Shown here: piece by piece, positions 47,026-58,700 of the stretch | How the letters are laid out: each line of letters starts with the position of its first letter | How positions within the stretch are numbered: the stretch's first letter is position 1 | DNA from: Gymnogyps californianus | Taxonomy: Eukaryota > Chordata > Aves > Accipitriformes > Cathartidae | Direction of reading: 5' to 3' | Assembly: GCF_018139145.2 (NCBI RefSeq) | Contig: NC_059481.1 | Span: 2,964,368 to 3,028,367 of the forward strand | Length of the DNA: 64,000 nucleotides | Translations under genes and position numbers: made by a program | The notes under the pieces: generated by a model | Database searches by the model: none | What the model saw: the letters and a program-made list of their open reading frames with translations, nothing else | What the model was told of the DNA's origin: nothing

Positions 47026-47114
47026 GATCCCTGCTATGGTTTCCCGAAGATCCCTGCTATGGTTTCCCAAAGATCCCTGCTATGGTTCCCGAAGATCTCT
47101 GCTGTGGCTCAGAG
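47026..47114 (+). repeat. 23-bp minisatellite, about 4 copies
   Basis: Units at 47026-47048, 47049-47071, 47072-47093 and a decayed 47094-47114, each starting GATCCCTGCTATGG (the last GATCTCTGCTGTGG). Progressive divergence along the array suggests an older tandem duplication. In one frame it translates to a repeated Pro/Ala/Met-Val-Ser pattern, which I regard as artefact. Confidence 0.92.
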
Positions 47115-50100
47115 TGTGAGCACTGTGCCAGGCTCCAGCTAATCTCACTGGGGGCTCGGGCTGGCTGCTGGTGAACCAGCATGCAAGGGAAGATCCTATG
47201 GAAGACTTTTTTCCCCATAAAAAATGCATTTTTCCTTGAAAGATTTTGCAAGAATGTGTCTCCTTTGGTGAGGAGAGAAGGGGATGATCTCCAATAGGAA
47301 AATCTAGGTGGATCCATTATTTTCAAGGCATTCCCCATGGGAAGGCACTTCTGGCTTTATCAGAAGTGCCCTGGTCGCTCCAGGAGGGTGCAGAGACTAA
47401 ATTCACCTTCCCTCCCCATCCTGCCGTGGTCAGGCCGTGGGATGCAGCGACAGGGGCCGGAGCAGCCGTCCCAGGATTCTTGCTCTGGAGGGTGGCATCC
47501 TTGTGCATAGTAAGAGCATATGGTATCGGTATCATATGGTATAGCTATCGTATGATGTGCATATAGGCAAGGAGAAGGGTCGAGGGCGAGCTGGGGGCTG
47601 CCACTCTAGGGCAGAGATGCTCAGCCATGTCTGACCGTGAAGGACGGGGTTGAATGCTGCTTTGTTCAAGGGTGCGGACACCTTTGTGCTGTTTGTCACC
47701 TCTTGCTGGGTGCCACTAACCTTCACTCTCCCGGCGTCGTTAAGGGACTGCTCAAGGTTTCTAATCATTGATGGGAAGCACCAACTATTAACACTGCTCC
47801 TTTTTGTATTCTTGATGGATTCTCTTTAAGCCTTGCTCTTAGTGGCTTTCTACTGTTAGCTTTTGTTTTCTCCTCAATAGCTTGTCTAATAAACGCCATT
47901 ATCTTGGGCACAAATCTACTTCATGTCTCAATTCCACTTGGTGAGAGTTGGTAATAACAGAGGAACAGCATCCTTTGAAAAGGGGCTCTGTCACCGGCAG
48001 CCGCGGATGTCACTTCTCCGCTTCCCACACCTGTCCCCAGAGCAGATGAAGACGAGGGGAAGATGCGTGGCCAGAAAGCGAAAGGGGCGTCCGTCTGATA
48101 AATTGGATGTCTAAGCAGTGCCGGCAGCAGTCAGTGCAGCGGCTGCAGGGATCAGGCCAGCTCGGCCCCTGCCACCTTGGTAATTAGAGAAGACGTGCTT
48201 ATGGCCTGGGATCCTTCCTAATTCCAGCAGATTAGAGGGGAAAAATGGTGGTGAAGGGTGACAGCTTGTCGGGGAAGGAGATCAGACGTATTTCTTATAG
48301 CTTGAAGGAGCTTCTCATCTATGGCCAAATAAAGCTGTTGCCTCCCAGTCTAAATCTGGTCCTGGAGAGGCTTTAACTGGTAGGTGCTGGGGTGCTTACT
48401 GGGTTTTGGGTCAGCCTGCAGGTCCATAAATGGAAGTATTAAGGCGGCTCCATATTTCATCTGAGGGCAGTATGTTCCCAAGGGTGTTTAAGCCCACCGA
48501 GATCTGACTCTGATGCCGGTGCTGCAGCAACTCTTGCTTGTTACCGTCCCTCCTGCGCGAGCAGCCGAAGCGGAGGGTGAATGGTATTTTAATTAAGGCA
48601 AACCCTGTTTCTGCTGGGCCAGGCAGAGATCAGCTGCTGCGTTGTCAGAGCTTCCCGAGGAGGACTTCCCATGCTCAGGGGGAAGGGGACCAGCACTGGG
48701 AGCATGCTGCCCAGGCTCTTCTTCTGAGCTCTCAGTTGTCCCATTGCTGGGATGTCTGGCTGCCTCCAAGATCTGTCCCCTCCCTGAGTTATAAATATTT
48801 TATCCTCTCAGTACCTACTGCATCAAATCATTTTTTTAAAAGGCATTTTCTTTTTCTATTTTTTTCCTTTCTCGGTTCTTGCATTTTAAAATGCACCCGC
48901 CATGTGTGCAGCACTCAGACATGCTCTCGGCTTCCCCCCAAATGTAATTGCTTTAAAACTGCAGATAGTTGGCGAAAGCAATTTTCTCTACATTACAGAA
49001 GACTCCAGCTCCTCTCATCCTTCATGCAAGCCGCTCTCCCCCAGTCCTGCATTCTCTCTGCCGCTGTGCGATGCTCAGCACCTAGGCTTGCAGTACCTCT
49101 GCTTTCCGGGATGATGCTCTCGTTTTTCCAGGGCTGTGGGAAGAGGCTCGAGTGGGCATGTGGTGAGGGATGTCTCTATCAGGGATAACTAGCTTCTATT
49201 GCAGCTCCTGCCGAGCAAGGGTGATGCTCACTGGCACCAAAGCCCTCCCCTTGGCCATGCTGCTAGCAGGGTGCCTGCTGGTGCCATGTCTTCCCGGCTG
49301 GCTGGGCACCTGTGCCAGGCATGTGCTCGTCTTGGTTTTGCAGCTCCACCACCCACACGTTTAACATGCTCTTTCTGTTTGCAGGACATTTGGGGCTTTC
49401 AAAAGCATTAATGATGGAAAATAAATTGGAATCTGAGTGAAATAATCTTTAGGCGTTCTCTGTAGGCCTTGTCTTGCCTTGCCTTCCTCAGCCATGTTGA
49501 AGGCTGTGGCTGGAGGGGAATATAAATGAGGAGGAGCCCCGGGTCCCTCTGATCTTGTTGTGGTGCCTCTTGCTCAGTGGATCTTGCCACAGGAAGCCTG
49601 CCTGCTCGCTGGTGCTGATAAACCCAAGGGATTCTGGAGAGGGTGAAGTGATGAGGCGTTGCTGGACCTTCTCGGAGAGCTTGCAGTCCTGAGCCAAAGA
49701 AGGTCAGAGAGCTCAGGGCACACAAGGGCTTCTGAGGGTCTGTGCCCTGCTTGGGGAGCTTTAGTTGCATCCTGGCATGGGGCAGCAGTTGTCTGTGCCA
49801 TGCTCTTTGGTTCTGCACCAACCTGTCCTGGGGAACCAGGGCCTTGTGTCAGCGACCCACCCTGCAGATGGAGTTAGGTCGCAGGTAAATGCACCTAAAC
49901 GTGCTCCGTGCACGCTCCAGCTGCAGCGTTCCCTGCCCTGTGCTGAGAGCCCATCAGGTGTCGGTCTCCTGCTTGGAGGGGAAGATGGGATCCCCCCCAG
50001 GACCACCACCCTCACAAGCATCAGGGGGTTGGTAGGTGATGGGTGCAGGATGTTTCCTGCCTGAAGCTCAGTTTGAGCCTAAAAAGAATGAAATCTGATG

Positions 50101-52034
50101 GGTGTCTGAAAGCCAAGGGCTTTGGCAGGAGTGGACTCGGCCGCGTGGAGGAGTGTCTGCCCTTCCGTCGCAAATGGTGCCCGCCTGAAACGTGGCTTCC
50201 CACGACTGGATAATTAGTGGTACGGCAGGTTGTTCAGAAGGGAACATGGTAAAGAAAATCCTACCGAGTTCTCAGTGCTGACATTTTCATGGCAGCCTTT
50301 GGAGGTTCCCTCTCCTCCTTTCCCTGTGCTTCCCGTGCTGGAGGGAGGATGCTGGTCACCCTTGGGATGTCTCTGCCAAGGCCAGCAGCATCTCCAGAAG
50401 CACCCAAAAGTCTTGGCTGGGCACCCTCACAGCAGGACAGGGTGCAGCGGCTTTGTCAGCATCAAAACTTTTGGTCTCTGGCGGAGAGCCAATGTGCCAG
50501 AAAACCTGCTCATTTCTCCTGCCCCTGCTCCTGCAAAACGAACATGGAGCTGGCACAGACCATGAGTCCACAGGGAGCCATGCCTCACACCAGCCTCCAA
50601 CAAGAGGCACCATTGCCTATCTTAGCCTGGCCCCTGGGCTGCTCTTGGACACAAACCAGCTCTGTAATGAAAGCTTTTTCTATGCCTCTTTGTTTTCTGA
50701 GCATCAGTTTAACGTCTGGAAAATCCTGTTGCAGCAGAGCCCAGAACACTTCAAAGGTGCCCGGGGAGAGGACGGATGCTCTCTAGGGACCCTCCGTATG
50801 CCAGGCGGGGAGAGAAACCCAGCCAGCCTCTGCAGACAGCTGCCCGATCTGGGGGCTGAACCTCGCACTTGCAGCGGGAAGGGCTGAGATCTGGTGGCTC
50901 TGAGCTCTGGAGGTTGCATTGCTGAACGCATTTGGGTTGAAGTTTGGACAGAAATTGTAGGGTTTGGGTGATTCTAGCGCTTGGCGTTTCATGTGTTCAC
51001 ACTGAGGGCAGATTGTCTCCTACTTCGTCCTTCTAAATCAAGAGAAACCCAGATGTCTACAGCTCAAAACCTACTGAACTGAGATTTTCTGCCCTTTTCC
51101 AAGGGCTTGGGCTTGGTGTAGTGAGGGGAATACCAGGGTTTGCTCCCGCAGCATGGGTGCCCATCGCTGGGAGAGCCTAGTGTGGTATGTGCTGTGTCCT
51201 CCCAGCCTCAGACCTTTGGAGAGGCCAAAGATGAGGAGCTGGGGATTTAGGCAGGGAGGATTCGCAGGTCTGAAACCTGCTGCACTCCTCACGTTAGCAT
51301 GTTGAGTGGTGCTTCTACATCCCTCCCTTTGGGGGCTGGATGATGCTGGTGGCTTTCAGCTCCCACCGAAGCTGGAATCAGGGCCGTCTGGCTGCTCTGA
51401 GGTGCTCCGTACCTCCCCAAAGTGGGACTTCTTGCAGCGGTATCCTCCCAGTCACATAGTTACGTGCTGTCTTAATGGTGTCAAGCTCTGAATGAGCTCG
51501 GGCAATTTGCTTTATAAAGCAACACACTAAATATGTCAACACTCAGTGCACGTTTTTAATATAATATTTCAGATTGTTTTGAAAGAAGCCAAGATCCTTC
51601 TTTCCCTCTTCATTAGGAACATTTTGTGTGAAAGAAATGAACAATAGAGAGAGTTTGCCAGAGAGAAAGCTTTCCCAAGTATTTGTTGCTGCTGAGAAAT
51701 CAGCTGCTTTTTACAAAAAAACTCAATGCATAACTATCAGGGCAATTAAGCTGCGCGTAAGCTGCCAAGGAAGGTTGTAGGATTGGCTTTGCTGGAGATG
51801 TTGAAGGCCAGGTTTGACCGTAGCTGTTGGGCATGCTTTAGGCACAGTGAATCCCTGTTCTCCAAGGGGGAACGGACTAAATGACCCACCAGCAGCTCCC
51901 AGCCACCTGGGAGTTTCAGAAATACCGTCTGAGCTGCTCTGGCTCTTCCAGGCTGGGGGGTGAGCAGGTTTGTGAATCTCGCACTGTTTCAGCCCAGAAA
52001 TGATGGCTTTGGCTTTTAACTTGCTTCTCGGCAG
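47115..52034. other. Non-coding block, no gene recognised
   Basis: No supportable gene. Notable patches are an ATATG/GTATC-rich quasi-repeat at 47,517-47,566 (CATATGGTAT twice), AT-rich complex sequence at 47,760-47,930 and 51,490-51,750 (possible CNEs), and an isolated strong acceptor-like site ending near 49,384 (CTTTCTGTTTGCAG). No known repeats. Confidence 0.45.
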
Positions 52035-52096
52035 GACCAGGGGTGGGCTCTGTCCTGATCTCCAGCTGGGAGACTTGGTCTCCTGCCATGGAAAGG
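52035..52096 (+). other. Candidate 62-bp exon with Kozak ATG (plus strand)
   Basis: An acceptor-like TTGCTTCTCGGCAG (AG at 52033-52034) and a donor-like AAAGG/GTAAGA (GT at 52097) bracket 62 bases. A good Kozak context GCCATGG sits nine bases before the exon end, giving MER in phase 0 at the donor. It would connect in frame with the open phase-0 frame of the candidate exon at 55547. The pairing is suggestive but weak, and I recognise no protein. Confidence 0.18.
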
Positions 52097-53830
52097 GTAA
52101 GACCTTCTGCCTGGCTGGTTGCAATGCTCTGTTCTGGCTGGTGCTACTCTAAAGAAAAAAAAACCCCAAAAATCCTACTGCAATGCTTTAATCAGAGAAA
52201 CTGGGTTCCCGTCTCTTCCTCCAGAGAGTTTCTCTTTCATCACAAGTTGGAGAAAACTTTCAGGGAACTCAGAACTTTCCTCTTCAACAAAGACAGACCT
52301 GGGGAGACGGTGGGAGGGAGCCCCCGGCTCTCCATCCATCAGGCCTCCCTAACCGTGGCCCCATGGTGGCGGTCTGAGATGATTTCCTCACGAAACGGAG
52401 GGCAGCCAAGAGCCTGGAGCCTTCCCATTGTGGAAAAGCCTGTCTGAAAGCCAGGGAGCCCCAGCCTCATTATCTGGGGTGGGTGACACCGGGGAGGTGG
52501 ACCCCAGCGAGGGATTTGAGCGAGGAGGGTGATCTTGCTGCCAGCATCAGTCCAAATGAAATGCTCCAGGCAGGAGAGCGTGCAGATGTTGGCATGACAG
52601 CTGGCTTGTGCCGGGATGCGGGCTGTGCCGGGATGCAGGCTCACCAGGATGCTCTGACCCAGGGCAGGGCAGGAGGGGGCAGATGATGTGGATCCGAGGT
52701 GGGACCTGGCATGTTGTGCGTGTGCTCACTGCAAGATGCTGCTGGGAATTACGGGAGGCCCGGTGAGAAACTCTCCAGGAATGCTGCTGCCCCGCTGCAG
52801 CACCATCCCCTCCTGCACCCAGGACAGGCAGGATTTGGTTTTTCTTCACCTCCTGGTAATCCTGCTGCTCAAATATTCATCCTGCAGATCTATTTTTCCC
52901 CCCCCGCTCCTAAATGGAGTGTTTAAGCTTATTCTTTTCTTTTCTGTGAAAGAGGCAGTAAATCCTTCATCCTGCCTGGCTATTTCTGTGCGTGTATTTT
53001 CTCATTGTGCTCCAGCTTGTCAGCTGTGTCAAAGCCCGGAAACCTTGGCCTCTGTTGGACTCCAGACTTGGATTTCTCTGTATTTAACAACACAGGCCCC
53101 CTTGGACTAACCGTTCTTTTCTCTCCCCTTGATGTTTTCCACAATACCTGGTTAAAAAAAGCCCTGGCAAAAGGGAGCAAGCGGAGAGGTAATAGCCTGT
53201 CGGGTTCATCCCCAGCACAGCCTGCCAGCACCAGCAAAGACTCAAAGCTGGGGTGTCCTCCTGCACCCCGTGCCTCTGGGGTACCAGGGCTGCCCTGGGG
53301 AAGGGGAACCCCCCTGCTTCCCGCCCCGGGCGAGGGAGCTTTCCGGAGATTAGCTTGGGATCGGGGATGCCTAACACTTGGGCAGTGGATCCGGTGAGCA
53401 CAAAGGCAGGATTTTGGCACGCAGGGGGATTAGCCGGGGGGGAGGCGGATGGCTGCCTGTGTGCCGGGGCCGTGTACCAGCTCTGGCCACGGTGCCCACT
53501 CCTGGGAGCAAGCATGGGGTGTCTGCCTGGGGGGAATCTGATGGAGGGACAGACGGACAGCCATCCCCATGGCTGGAGAGAGGAAGACCAGTCTGTAGTG
53601 CTGGTGGCCACAGGTGAGACTTGGGATGGTGCCACATGTGCTCCAGCCTGCTCCGTGCCCCCACGGCGGTGGCAGCGGTGGTGACCCTCAGGCGGTCAGT
53701 GCCCCCCGTTCCCTGGGGTCAGCTCCACCAGCTTTGCTTTGCAGCCACGCTGGCGCTTCATGAATGCCATGGCAGCTTACTGCGCCTGGCAGCATGGGTG
53801 TCTGTGCGAGACCAAAAGAATAAACAACAG
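52097..53830. other. Non-coding block, no gene recognised
   Basis: No gene recognised. It contains loosely repeated GCCGGGATGC-type units near 52,610-52,640 and a pyrimidine-rich stretch at 52,880-52,960. Confidence 0.5.
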
Positions 53831-53870
53831 AAACTGTGATTAATTAGTGCAGCTAATTAGCAGTGTGCTC
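53831..53870. promoter_or_regulatory. Paired TAATTA homeodomain-site cluster
   Basis: GATTAATTAGTGC and CAGCTAATTAGC lie within 26 bases (53838-53863), giving two TAATTA cores about 15 bases apart. This is a plausible high-affinity paired homeodomain site. The motif is observed; function is inferred. Confidence 0.3.
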
Positions 53871-54599
53871 GGCCTGGGCTGGAGCTTGGTAAGGTGCCAA
53901 GATCAGAGGAGAAGCCAGGAGAGAGACTCTGGTGGGAACCCCTTTGGGGAGTGAGCCAGGGGAGAAGGGAAGGGAGAAGATGCTTTCCACCACACCTTTG
54001 CAACATGCCCATGCAGGGAGCTGGGACTGGGGAAATCGCCGCCATATACCTCAGAGGTGCTGCTGACACGCAGCTATCGCCATCCTCAGCAGCATCCTTG
54101 CATTCCCTGGTGCTGCCCTCGCTTGACAGATCACTTCCCTCGGCCACAATCAGCATCAGGAGCTGGGCGTTAGACCCCCCTGCACTCCAGTGCTGCAGAT
54201 GTTAATTACTGAGCCCTCGTTAGGGTCGGTGGAGTTGTCTTCCCCGTGGAATAGGATCCTCCTCGCTCGCCTTCCCCTACGCGGTACAGCCATCTTATTC
54301 TTTGCTCTCCATTTGCAAATTAGCGCAAGGACCACGATCAGCAAACAAATGTGCAGCAAGTGCATGGCAGGCTTGGAGATTTGGAAGAATCCTTGGCAAA
54401 TATTTGCCAGCCCCCGCCGCAAACCTTGTGAATACTTTTCATGACCGAAAGATGCTGAGCGTAACTGGCAACTTGGGATAGAATGCCAGACCTCGGGTTG
54501 GGGATGGCTGCTGAAAAATAGCTAAGCCAACAGTACTTGCTTCCATCCCTCCTCCTCCCTGCCCTCTCACTGTGCAGCATAGGGATAACTTAAGATGTG
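53871..54599. other. Non-coding block, no gene recognised
   Basis: No supportable exon or repeat. Composition is mixed. Confidence 0.5.
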
Positions 54600-54865
54600 A
54601 TACACTTGACTGCAGCCATTGCAGGATCACATCATTCCCAATAAAAGGTGGCTGTGGCTAAATACCATTTGCTCAGCAAGGTCTAAAGCGGTGCCCTTCA
54701 GAGTAATTGGGAGACGTGGCCCCTTTTCTGAGGACGAGAGAGTCTATTTTTCAAGGCGCCATCACTTTATTATTAATTTGTTAAATACTGACTGCTCAAA
54801 ACTGTTTGAGACACAAAAAAGGATGCGAGCTCTGCCTTGGGGACCTCACTGCTAAGTAAATGTAT
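54600..54865. other. Candidate conserved non-coding element
   Basis: A complex-sequence island containing GAGTAATTGGGAG, CACTTTATTATTAATTTGTT and AATAAAAGG. An open frame crosses it on plus but has no splice context or recognisable product. The AT-rich island profile is similar to the other CNE candidates in the window. Confidence 0.25.
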
Positions 54866-55546
54866 TAAATCAAACCCATGCGGGAGAGGATAGTGCTGCA
54901 CACGAAAGTGAAGCTGGTTAGAGGAGGGGTGAAGGTGCCACGTCCTCCATCAGGAAGGGGTCTCGCTTCTCTTTCAGCATTGAAGTCAAGAGGAGCACTT
55001 GCAGATCAGCAGGTCAAGGACCTGCTTTCTCTTAGTATTTCCGAGGTGGCAGTGGGACCCCTTGACTTGGGAGCAGAGGGGAGAGCTCCCCTGGGCTCAT
55101 GAGACCCCTGGCTGGGCCCATTGAGCTGGGGGGTCCTGCCCTTGCATGTTCTTGGCTGTATGCATCAGCACAGGCAGGGGGGCTGCTTGCCCAGGCAAGC
55201 CTGTGCTTTCTCTCCCTCCCCACCAGTGATGCTGGAAGCACAGGAACACCCTCTGGGAACTGCTCCCAGATATCACCCTCCACCTGGCAGGAGCCTCTCA
55301 AGGGGTGCTGAACCTCTTCAAGTATTCACACCTGCTTAGTGTCCAGAGCTAAGCAGGTCCCACCTGACTCCTCTTGTTTCCTTGATGATGGGGAGGGGGG
55401 AAATAAGAGCAACATAGAAAAAAGTCAGTATTTAAAGTTCTTCACCTTCCTAACTTTCAAGTCAAACTTGCTGTGGGGTTGGGTTTGCTCGGTGGGTGCT
55501 CGAGGCCGTGCGTTCCCTGACCTCTCCTGTGCCTTCTCACCCGCAG
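54866..55546. other. Non-coding block upstream of exon candidate
   Basis: No feature recognised until the acceptor at 55,545-55,546. CpG content rises from about 55,490. Confidence 0.5.
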
Positions 55547-55719
55547 CCCCCTGCGCCCGGGAGCCATGAGCCACCCTCAGCGCCCGCAGAGCCGCTGGAG
55601 CAGCCCCCCGGCCGCAGCCCCCCGGCACTGCTAGGCTTCCCCGCTCCCCCAGGAAGGTGCCCGTCGCTGGCAGGGAGAACCGGCTGCGCCTGCACCCAGC
55701 CTCTCGCATCCCTCCCAAG
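55547..55719 (+). other. Candidate 173-bp internal exon (plus strand), product unknown
   Basis: This is the most convincing splice-bracketed segment: acceptor CTCCTGTGCCTTCTCACCCGCAG (AG at 55545-55546) and donor CCCAAG/GTAAGG (GT at 55720), around 173 CpG-rich bases. The phase-0 frame is open from end to end and reads PPAPGSHEPPSAPAEPLEQ and then a Pro-rich stretch. A second frame has GCCATGAGC but stops after 22 codons. It lies on the same strand as the CpG-island first exon 16 kb upstream, so it may be exon 2 or an alternative first exon. The Pro-rich peptide belongs to no family I recognise, and an untranslated role is equally possible. Confidence 0.35.
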
Positions 55720-58700
55720 GTAAGGACCGCATCCTTTCTGTCTGTGAAAAGCAAGGGGTTTGCAAATGTAAGGGAAAGCCGGGTTATTTCTTGGGTCGTT
55801 GCATCTCCTGCCTTGCCTGGGTGGGCACCGTTCCCTGGGCAGTATGCATACCTGCCTGCCTGCAGTCTGCTCCTCTCCCCCTCAGCTTGCAGGGAGGGTG
55901 AGGCGCTGGGTCAGGGGTGAGAACTGCCCTTGTCTTGCAATTAAAAGGTGATTTTGAAGGTGGGGTAGCTCCTGATGTAACCTGTTGCTTGCAGACCGTA
56001 TCCCATCTGTGAATTTGCTCGTAGTTTTAGAAGGTAGCCTGGGCTGTTGCAAGGAGCCAGGCTTGGGTGGGACCGGCGCCTTGCGACTGCCTCTGCTTCC
56101 CTGATGTACTTCTGAGGATAATTGTCTATAATTTGCCTCTTAATGATGCTCTGGAGGCTTCCCAAGCACGCGCCGCCTTTCCTCCCACTGTAAAAGGCCT
56201 TTGGGGTATTTTGGAGGCTTCCTGCGGCGGGGGAGCGTGGGGTGGCTGTCGGGGGGTGTTTGGGAGGCGGCTGAGCCCGTGTCCCAGTGAAACACCCTCG
56301 TCTGCTCTTTGCACTTTGCAGCAGGGGTTTTTTAAGGTTAAAGAAGTAGAGCTTGGTTTGCGGGGAGAGAGCGGGGCTAACTGCCCTCCTGATGGGCGCA
56401 AAATCGGTATTCATGGCTGAGGAGTGGAAATCAGGTCTAGAAATGAAAAACTCGATTTCTGGGATTGTTTGGGGGTTTGAGATTTTTGAGCCTCTTGTTT
56501 TCAAGCTTCTCCTTGCAAACAGAGGCGTCAGCTGTGTGTGGTAACTTATGAGAATCACGACTTCTCCGTGTGTGTAATCCCCTGTGCAGGGGTGCTGGGG
56601 CCTGGAGGAAGATGCGGATGTCACCAGCCAGTCGCAGGGTGGGCACGGGCACAAGACTCCTGTTTCGGGAGGTCTGCGAGAGGGTCACAGTGGCCCCAGT
56701 AAGCTAAAAACATAAGTCAGAGCTGGGGTCTGGCTTGTCCTGATTCCCTTTGGGAGCTCCCTGCCCACACCTCTGGAGCTGGGATCAGCTGGGATGCTCC
56801 AGCCCTCCAGCCGGGGAAGCAGGGGCTGGTTAGCACTGCTAAGGCTGACATCCTCGGCCGTAAATATCCAGCCCACTCTAATCCTCCCGGTAGCTCCAGC
56901 ACTGCTGTTTTCCTAAGAGTTATTTGACTCTTTGTGTTGCACTTCTCAGACAAATGGCTTTTAAATAAAACCCTCTGCTAACTCGTTAGGCCTCCTGTCC
57001 AGGTCACTTCCTGCATGGGTGATTTATAGGGCTGCTTTTAACATTTTATTAACTTTAAATCGCCGGGGCCAGTCAATTGGAGTCTATCCCATTAGCTGTG
57101 GTAAGTGGCAGCCCGGGGCATCAGGCTCTCCTGCAGCCTCCATTGCTTCTGGGGAGGCCGCGATGCTCCGAGAGCGACCACAGGGGCAAGAGATGGGAAA
57201 GAACAGGAGGAGGATTTAGATAAGGAGGAATAGATCTGGGATGGATAAGTGAATCACGTAAGGGTTAAGGAGATAATGGGGCTTGTGATCATATCTGGGG
57301 AGCTGGCTTATCTCCTGCCATTGGTACATGTCTTCTCGGCTGCATCCCCTGCAGCGCATGCAGCGATGGGAGAGGAGCATCAGGGCTTGGTAAGGAGGTG
57401 GCTGCTCCACACCGATCCCGGCAGAGCATCGCTGCCAGAGCATCCCTGAGCGCCCACCCTGGGTAGGAGGTGCCTGTATTAAACCCCTCCTGTAGCAATG
57501 CCAGAGACAGAGCCTTCCTCCCTGCCTAGGGCATGCACAAGCCCCTTTAGCTCCTGGCATCCCATCCGATCCAGCGGGCTGCTCCTGGGGAGCCTTGAAT
57601 CCGGTTCCCTGCCATCTCACACCCTCCTCTGCAGCTCCTTCCCCCTTTGAGCAGAGCCAGGTCTGGACAAGTCCTGCAGTCCCCAGTGGTGGGGTGAGCA
57701 GGGCTGGGCGCAGTCCCGGCACGCAGCAGGCTGCCGGGTGCCGCTGGGGGCTGAGCGAGCGGAGACCACTCCGGCTGGGAAATCCAAATGAGACGGAGAC
57801 TGTAAGTGATGTGAGGCTGCAGCAGCGGCTTTGATTATCTCTGGTTTTGTTGCTGCTCTCCCCCCGTGCCCTGTCTTTGTTCCACCCATGCTCGGAGACG
57901 TTATTCAGTGCAGTTTTCCAGCTCTTGGTAACAGGGGAAAAAAACCCGAACTCCTGCACAACCAGAGCTAATGAGCTCTCTCTGGAAATAAAAGCATCCT
58001 GAGGACAGCCTTGCCATACAGAACAGCCCGTTCTCTGTGGCTGCTCCGGCCACTGCCTCCAAGCGATGGCCCAGCACGGGGCTGTTGGGAGCTGAGCGGA
58101 GCTGTCACCTCCCATCCTTCCCCCCAGCCATCGCTCACGTGAGGCATTGAGAAAGCCGAGCTGTGGTTTGCTCCTCTGGCAGAGCTCTGCTGCGGGGATG
58201 GGGATTTGGGAGCATTTGTCCGACACCCTGATGCAGAGCCCATCGCCTTGTGCATGCTCGCAGGACAGGGCAAGGAGGGAACACACGTCCCCACTGGTCA
58301 GGGCCAGCTTTAACTGGCTTGGAAAGGGATTTGGGTAATGCCCTGGCTCCCATCACCAGCTGGGCATTCCCTGGGATGGATGGGTGTAAGGAGGTGGGCT
58401 CACTGCAGCCCTGTGTGTCTGCAGGGAAAGCAGACCTGCAGTCCCCGAGGGCTGTCGGGGTTGTCAGGCGTACGGCCAGGAGGGAATTCATCTTGCAGCA
58501 AAGCCGGCATCTGAAAGCTATCACTTCTGATGTGCCCATGATTTGCTGAAACCTGCATCTCCTTTGTCATATTTCTGTCTGTCTCTGCCTCAAATCCCAG
58601 AGCAAAGACTGAGAACTTGCTCACAGAGAGGAGCGGGGGGTTTTTTTTCCCTCCACCTTTAAATATTTATTCTGAGCTCTCAAGATACGCACGCCGTGAT

